Assembly: GCF_000224145.3 (NCBI RefSeq)
Contig: NC_020169.2
Span: forward strand, 1,848,662 to 1,912,661
Source: Ciona intestinalis
Taxonomy: Eukaryota; Chordata; Ascidiacea; Phlebobranchia; Cionidae
DNA: 64,000 nt
Direction of reading: 5' to 3'
Shown here: one piece after another, positions 60,601 through 64,000 of the stretch
How the letters are laid out: every line of letters begins with the position of its first letter
Position numbering within the stretch: position 1 is the first letter of the stretch
Made by a program: the position numbers and the translations under genes
Notes under the pieces: generated by a model
What the model was told of the DNA's origin: nothing
Seen by the model: only the letters and a program-made list of their open reading frames with translations
The model's database searches: none

Positions 60601-62766
60601 TGTCGCCTGCTTCATAAACTTGCCGTTCCAATTCTTAAATGTTGGCGTCTTAGTGGCCCAAGTTGTGGCGTAACCGAAGCCACTAATGCGTCGTTAAAGC
60701 CGCCCGAATAAAACCGGATTGATCTAGTTTTGTAAACTTGGATGTGCATTGTGTTTTGTTCATAGGTGAAAAATCAGCCGTCAATTTTTAGCAAAACCGC
60801 TACCGGTCGATTTGAATAGCTAAAATCGTTGTGGTTTGCTGTACTTTGTCATTGATTGATGTTCACACGCTCAGGTCGTAATTAAGCCTCGCTAATGTGA
60901 TACCTTTACACGCTATGGAATTTCAATTCCGCCGAAGCAATGCTTGTTAAATGCCGGCTCGGTTCTTCAAGCATTGATAGAATGCATGTCTCGGGTTGTC
61001 AACAGTTCCGGAACTCGAAAAAAGATCTTTCTAGTTTTGACCGCGTCTTTGTTACAACCCAATGTGAGAACTACTTTAGATCTCTGAGAACCAAACAGTT
61101 TCTCTCCGGTTACGTGGGAAAAGTGCGGCCGTTCCAACATATTCGACCTTTGCCAGAAAGTTCGCTTCACCCAATAGTGTCATTGTGTAAAGTTGCCCGA
61201 GAAATCTCGAGAAACGGCGGTCGAAAAATCGTTCAGTCGGTGATTTGGGATCGGGCAGATGAAAGTTCTTTGTTAAACAAACTACACGTTTCGGTGTGTT
61301 TAGGTCATCGCGTGGCATGTGATTCCGTGTCAGTTATTTCACCGTGACAAATCGAGACCCTTGAGAATATAAGACGTACAATGGGAAGCTTATAGAAACA
61401 TTTAATTGGATGACCGTGTTCTCACACGTTTGCTTAAGACGGGATCTACGGTTACCATTCTATTCGAACGAAATTATTTATCAATTGAATCAGCCCTCGG
61501 AACTAAACAAACTGACAAGTTTTGAATGACGCTTTGATCACCTGGAAGTATCGTCAGACGTTAGTTGGACACCTTAGACCCTCTCCTATACAGTGATATG
61601 CTTTTAAACACTTGAGGAAGCTGTCATTGTTCTTCAGGCCGCTTACAAACGAACAAAGCGGACTACGAATCTCCCAAGACTCATCACGCCGCATAAATAA
61701 TAACGTACGCGATGACAACACCCGCCCCCGACACCTCGAAAGGGATTTTTTGTACTGCTGGTGTGGCTGACTGGCAAAGATGCCGGGAACGTGCAACAAC
61801 TAACAGCCATGGAATGCGCGGCCAGTTTACAACGCACCCGCAAACGCTAAGCCTCCGCGATCCACACGGTGTATCCTGTTACGACCATAAAGAGGAGGGT
61901 ACAGATCGTGTACAGTTACACCAGGCCATTGTCCGTAAAATAAACATTATTTTAAGGCCGGAGTGGGAAAAGCGTACGCGCCGCGGAATCAGGCTGGGGT
62001 GTAATTTAGTGTCGCGATTTTGCTTCCCACGATTCCGACGTTTCATACGCTGTCACACGGAATCGTATAAGCACTATAAGATGACCAGTTACCTTGTTTA
62101 TTTCGCCTGTGGTCCAACAGCGCTGCGGAAAAAGGATGTTTACGCTTAGCAAAGCCGGTCACCCCGTTGTCCATAGCGCAGTATAAGGTCTATCCTTTAT
62201 ATGTTAATTCGTTGCTGAATCTAAGACACCGTTGTCACCCAATACTTCATTTCCCACACTCTATAATGTGCCGCAGTCGCTTTTTTCTAAAATTTGATTA
62301 TAAAAGTGGTCTGGAAGTCAGAAAATGGAAAATTCTTAGAAAAATGCAAACTTTTTGTAAAAATCCTGATAAAGTACATTTTAAATCAATTTTAACCGAA
62401 TTGTAACCGATTAGGGTAAACGTTGTTTCAATTGTATATACATGCTGATTAGGTCATGTTATTTTTAAGGTAAATTAAAATTCCAGCCCTCGCAGAGAAT
62501 GACGGTTGAGTGCTGACGTGCGTTTACGTTTGCTCAGGAAAATTATTCCGACAGTAACGTTATCCCATCAGAGCTCCAAATCCTGTAATCTGTCAAAACA
62601 AGTTAGTGGTTCGAATTGGGGTCGCGCCTAACAGACCCTGACACAAATCACTCGCCGGTGATTAGCAAAAAAGCGGAGTGACAGAGCGCGTCGTTCTCAC
62701 AACTATTGAAGTGGTTTCGTCGTGTTTTCCACTTCGGCAGTGCTGGGTTGTTGTGAGGATAGTCTG

Positions 62767-62791
62767 CCGCTAGCTGTGTCAGTGCTAGCGG
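62767..62791. repeat. 8-bp inverted repeat
   Basis: CCGCTAGC and GCTAGCGG flank a nine-base loop. Could form a hairpin; no role is evident. Confidence 0.7.
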
Positions 62792-64000
62792 CGTCCGCAA
62801 CACAAAACACGCAGTAAATCTGACGGAACTAATGCAAACGCTCGTATTTCAAGGCAAATTAACGCCGATTTGTTTATCGAAGCTTTGGTGCGGCCACTTT
62901 ACATCAAACGAAATGCAACTGATTGACAGCGTAGGTTTGTTCGGAGGGAAAGAAAAGCAAAACAATGTTCTGCGGCTTTGTGATGTTGTTGCAACACACT
63001 GGGTCTCGGTTTCGGGTGCTCCAATTAGTTCTTTAATGATCAATCGCAACGCCACGCAGCGCTCCACGTCAATTACGCCGCGCATATAGGGAATAGATCC
63101 TTGCGCCAAAATCCGTTTTAAACTAATCAGGCGGAGAGGGGACCGAGGTAGCAGCTAAAGCCGCACACCTGCTCTGGCAGGCAAATTTAAGTGCCGACTA
63201 TGCCCGTTCGCCCAATCGGTCATTGCCGTGCACGCGATGATGCGGCTTCAGCCACTGTTAACCCCGACTGTTGCATGCTCGTTTGCATTCTGACATTCCG
63301 TGGGCATATTCCTGCTTGTTGGCTAAACAGCCGCAACCGATAGAGCCGATCGTTGAAACTTAATTTTGTTAGTGGGAGCAGCTGCAAGCCCCAGATTAAC
63401 CCAGCCTCATTTAGCTTAAAACAGGGCCTCCGATTTTACGTATGAGTGGCTGTTTAAGTGTTCGTTCCATAACAGGTGCTTTCTCATCTGCGTGTCAAGC
63501 TTGTTCGTGTTAGGTTACACACCCTCAGTTATGTACGCCGCATTCTACCCGTGTTTCACCCTGCAGGTCCCCTATAATTGAAATATCAAAAGCCGTGACT
63601 GAACGGATACCAAAGGGCCCGTGTTACACATTCACTTGCCATGGAAATACGGTAAAGCATTTGAACCACGGGCGACCGCCTGAACGTGCGGGTGTAGTTT
63701 GTATCACTGTCGCACGCTATTTGCTATTTAAAGAATCCGCGTATCAAACGAAAGTTTTACCGGCATTAGGCATAAATTTCTCCTAATGAATTACACTTTA
63801 ATACAAACCTAGTATAGTCCGTATTTACAATATGTTTTTTAGCTCGAACAGTTTCGATTTAAAAACTAAAACCAACTTCCTTTAAAAACATATTAGCTTA
63901 AAAATCGTTTCATAAATAATGGTTGCATGTTTGAAATGAAACTGACCATTTAATCCGTGTTTTCTGCATCTTTTGACGTTGCTTGACGAATCGCCAATAA

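Larger units (their letters stand above)
52061..64000. other. Non-coding interval downstream of Bmp2/4
   Basis: No gene could be supported in 12 kb. Six MITE-like copies lie between 54.3 and 57.7 kb. Open frames of up to 145 codons near 60940-61347 and 61712-62149 have no recognisable family, signal peptide or splice context. A short hairpin with 8-bp arms (CCGCTAGC/GCTAGCGG) sits at 62767-62791. Remaining sequence shows no structure I can name; it may hold Bmp2/4 downstream enhancers. Confidence 0.55.

Noticed and set aside
60940..62149. Two frames of 135 and 145 codons near the right end
   Set aside because: Not linked by convincing splice sites, no signal peptide or domain, overlapped by antisense frames; left unassigned.

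Overview
This window looks like nuclear DNA of a solitary ascidian, most likely Ciona. The basis is threefold: many small-intron, many-exon genes; a swarm of about 200-bp TA-flanked inverted-repeat elements and tRNA-derived SINEs of the kind described in Ciona; and chordate-type developmental ligands. Species is not proven from sequence alone. There are three 50-base assembly gaps (4626-4675, 17197-17246, 22049-22098) and one isolated N near position 83. All gene models were built by eye from GT/AG junctions, reading-phase continuity and protein family patterns.

Layout. (1) 1-10613, minus strand: a large ZNFX1-type gene (NFX1-type zinc finger, SF1 helicase), 36 coding exons in the window with every phase compatible, C-terminus cut by the left edge. 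Its first exon is an arginine-glycine-rich minisatellite. An internal pair of exons is tandemly duplicated, and an inverted SINE pair sits between the copies. (2) 10614-15120: non-coding, with a SINE and two long relatives of the local inverted-repeat element. (3) 15121-17196, minus strand: a partial, frame-broken second copy of the ZNFX1 gene. (4) 18660-27024, plus strand: a 17-exon F-box/WD40 gene of 1041 residues with a seven-bladed propeller. (5) 27025-33474: intergenic DNA rich in MITE-like elements, including one nested inside another. (6) 33475-35536, plus: a two-exon TGF-beta ligand, best read as Gdf1/3 (Vg1/univin) type. (7) 35537-48553: 13 kb of non-coding DNA without recognisable mobile elements. 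(8) 48554-51504, plus: a two-exon Bmp2/4 gene. (9) 51505-64000: non-coding DNA, with the same MITE-like family reappearing from 54.3 to 57.7 kb.

How the genes relate. The two ligands lie in tandem on one strand. Each has a single phase-1 intron at the same place in the prodomain, which suggests an old duplication. Vg1/univin and Bmp2/4 are reported as neighbours in other bilaterians, so this looks like a retained ancestral pair, and the repeat-free DNA between them is a good candidate for shared regulatory sequence. The ZNFX1 locus (RNA helicase, RNA silencing and antiviral defence in other animals) shows several layers of recent duplication: exons, a minisatellite and a partial gene copy. 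The F-box/WD40 gene is probably a substrate receptor of an SCF ubiquitin ligase and has no evident functional link to its neighbours.
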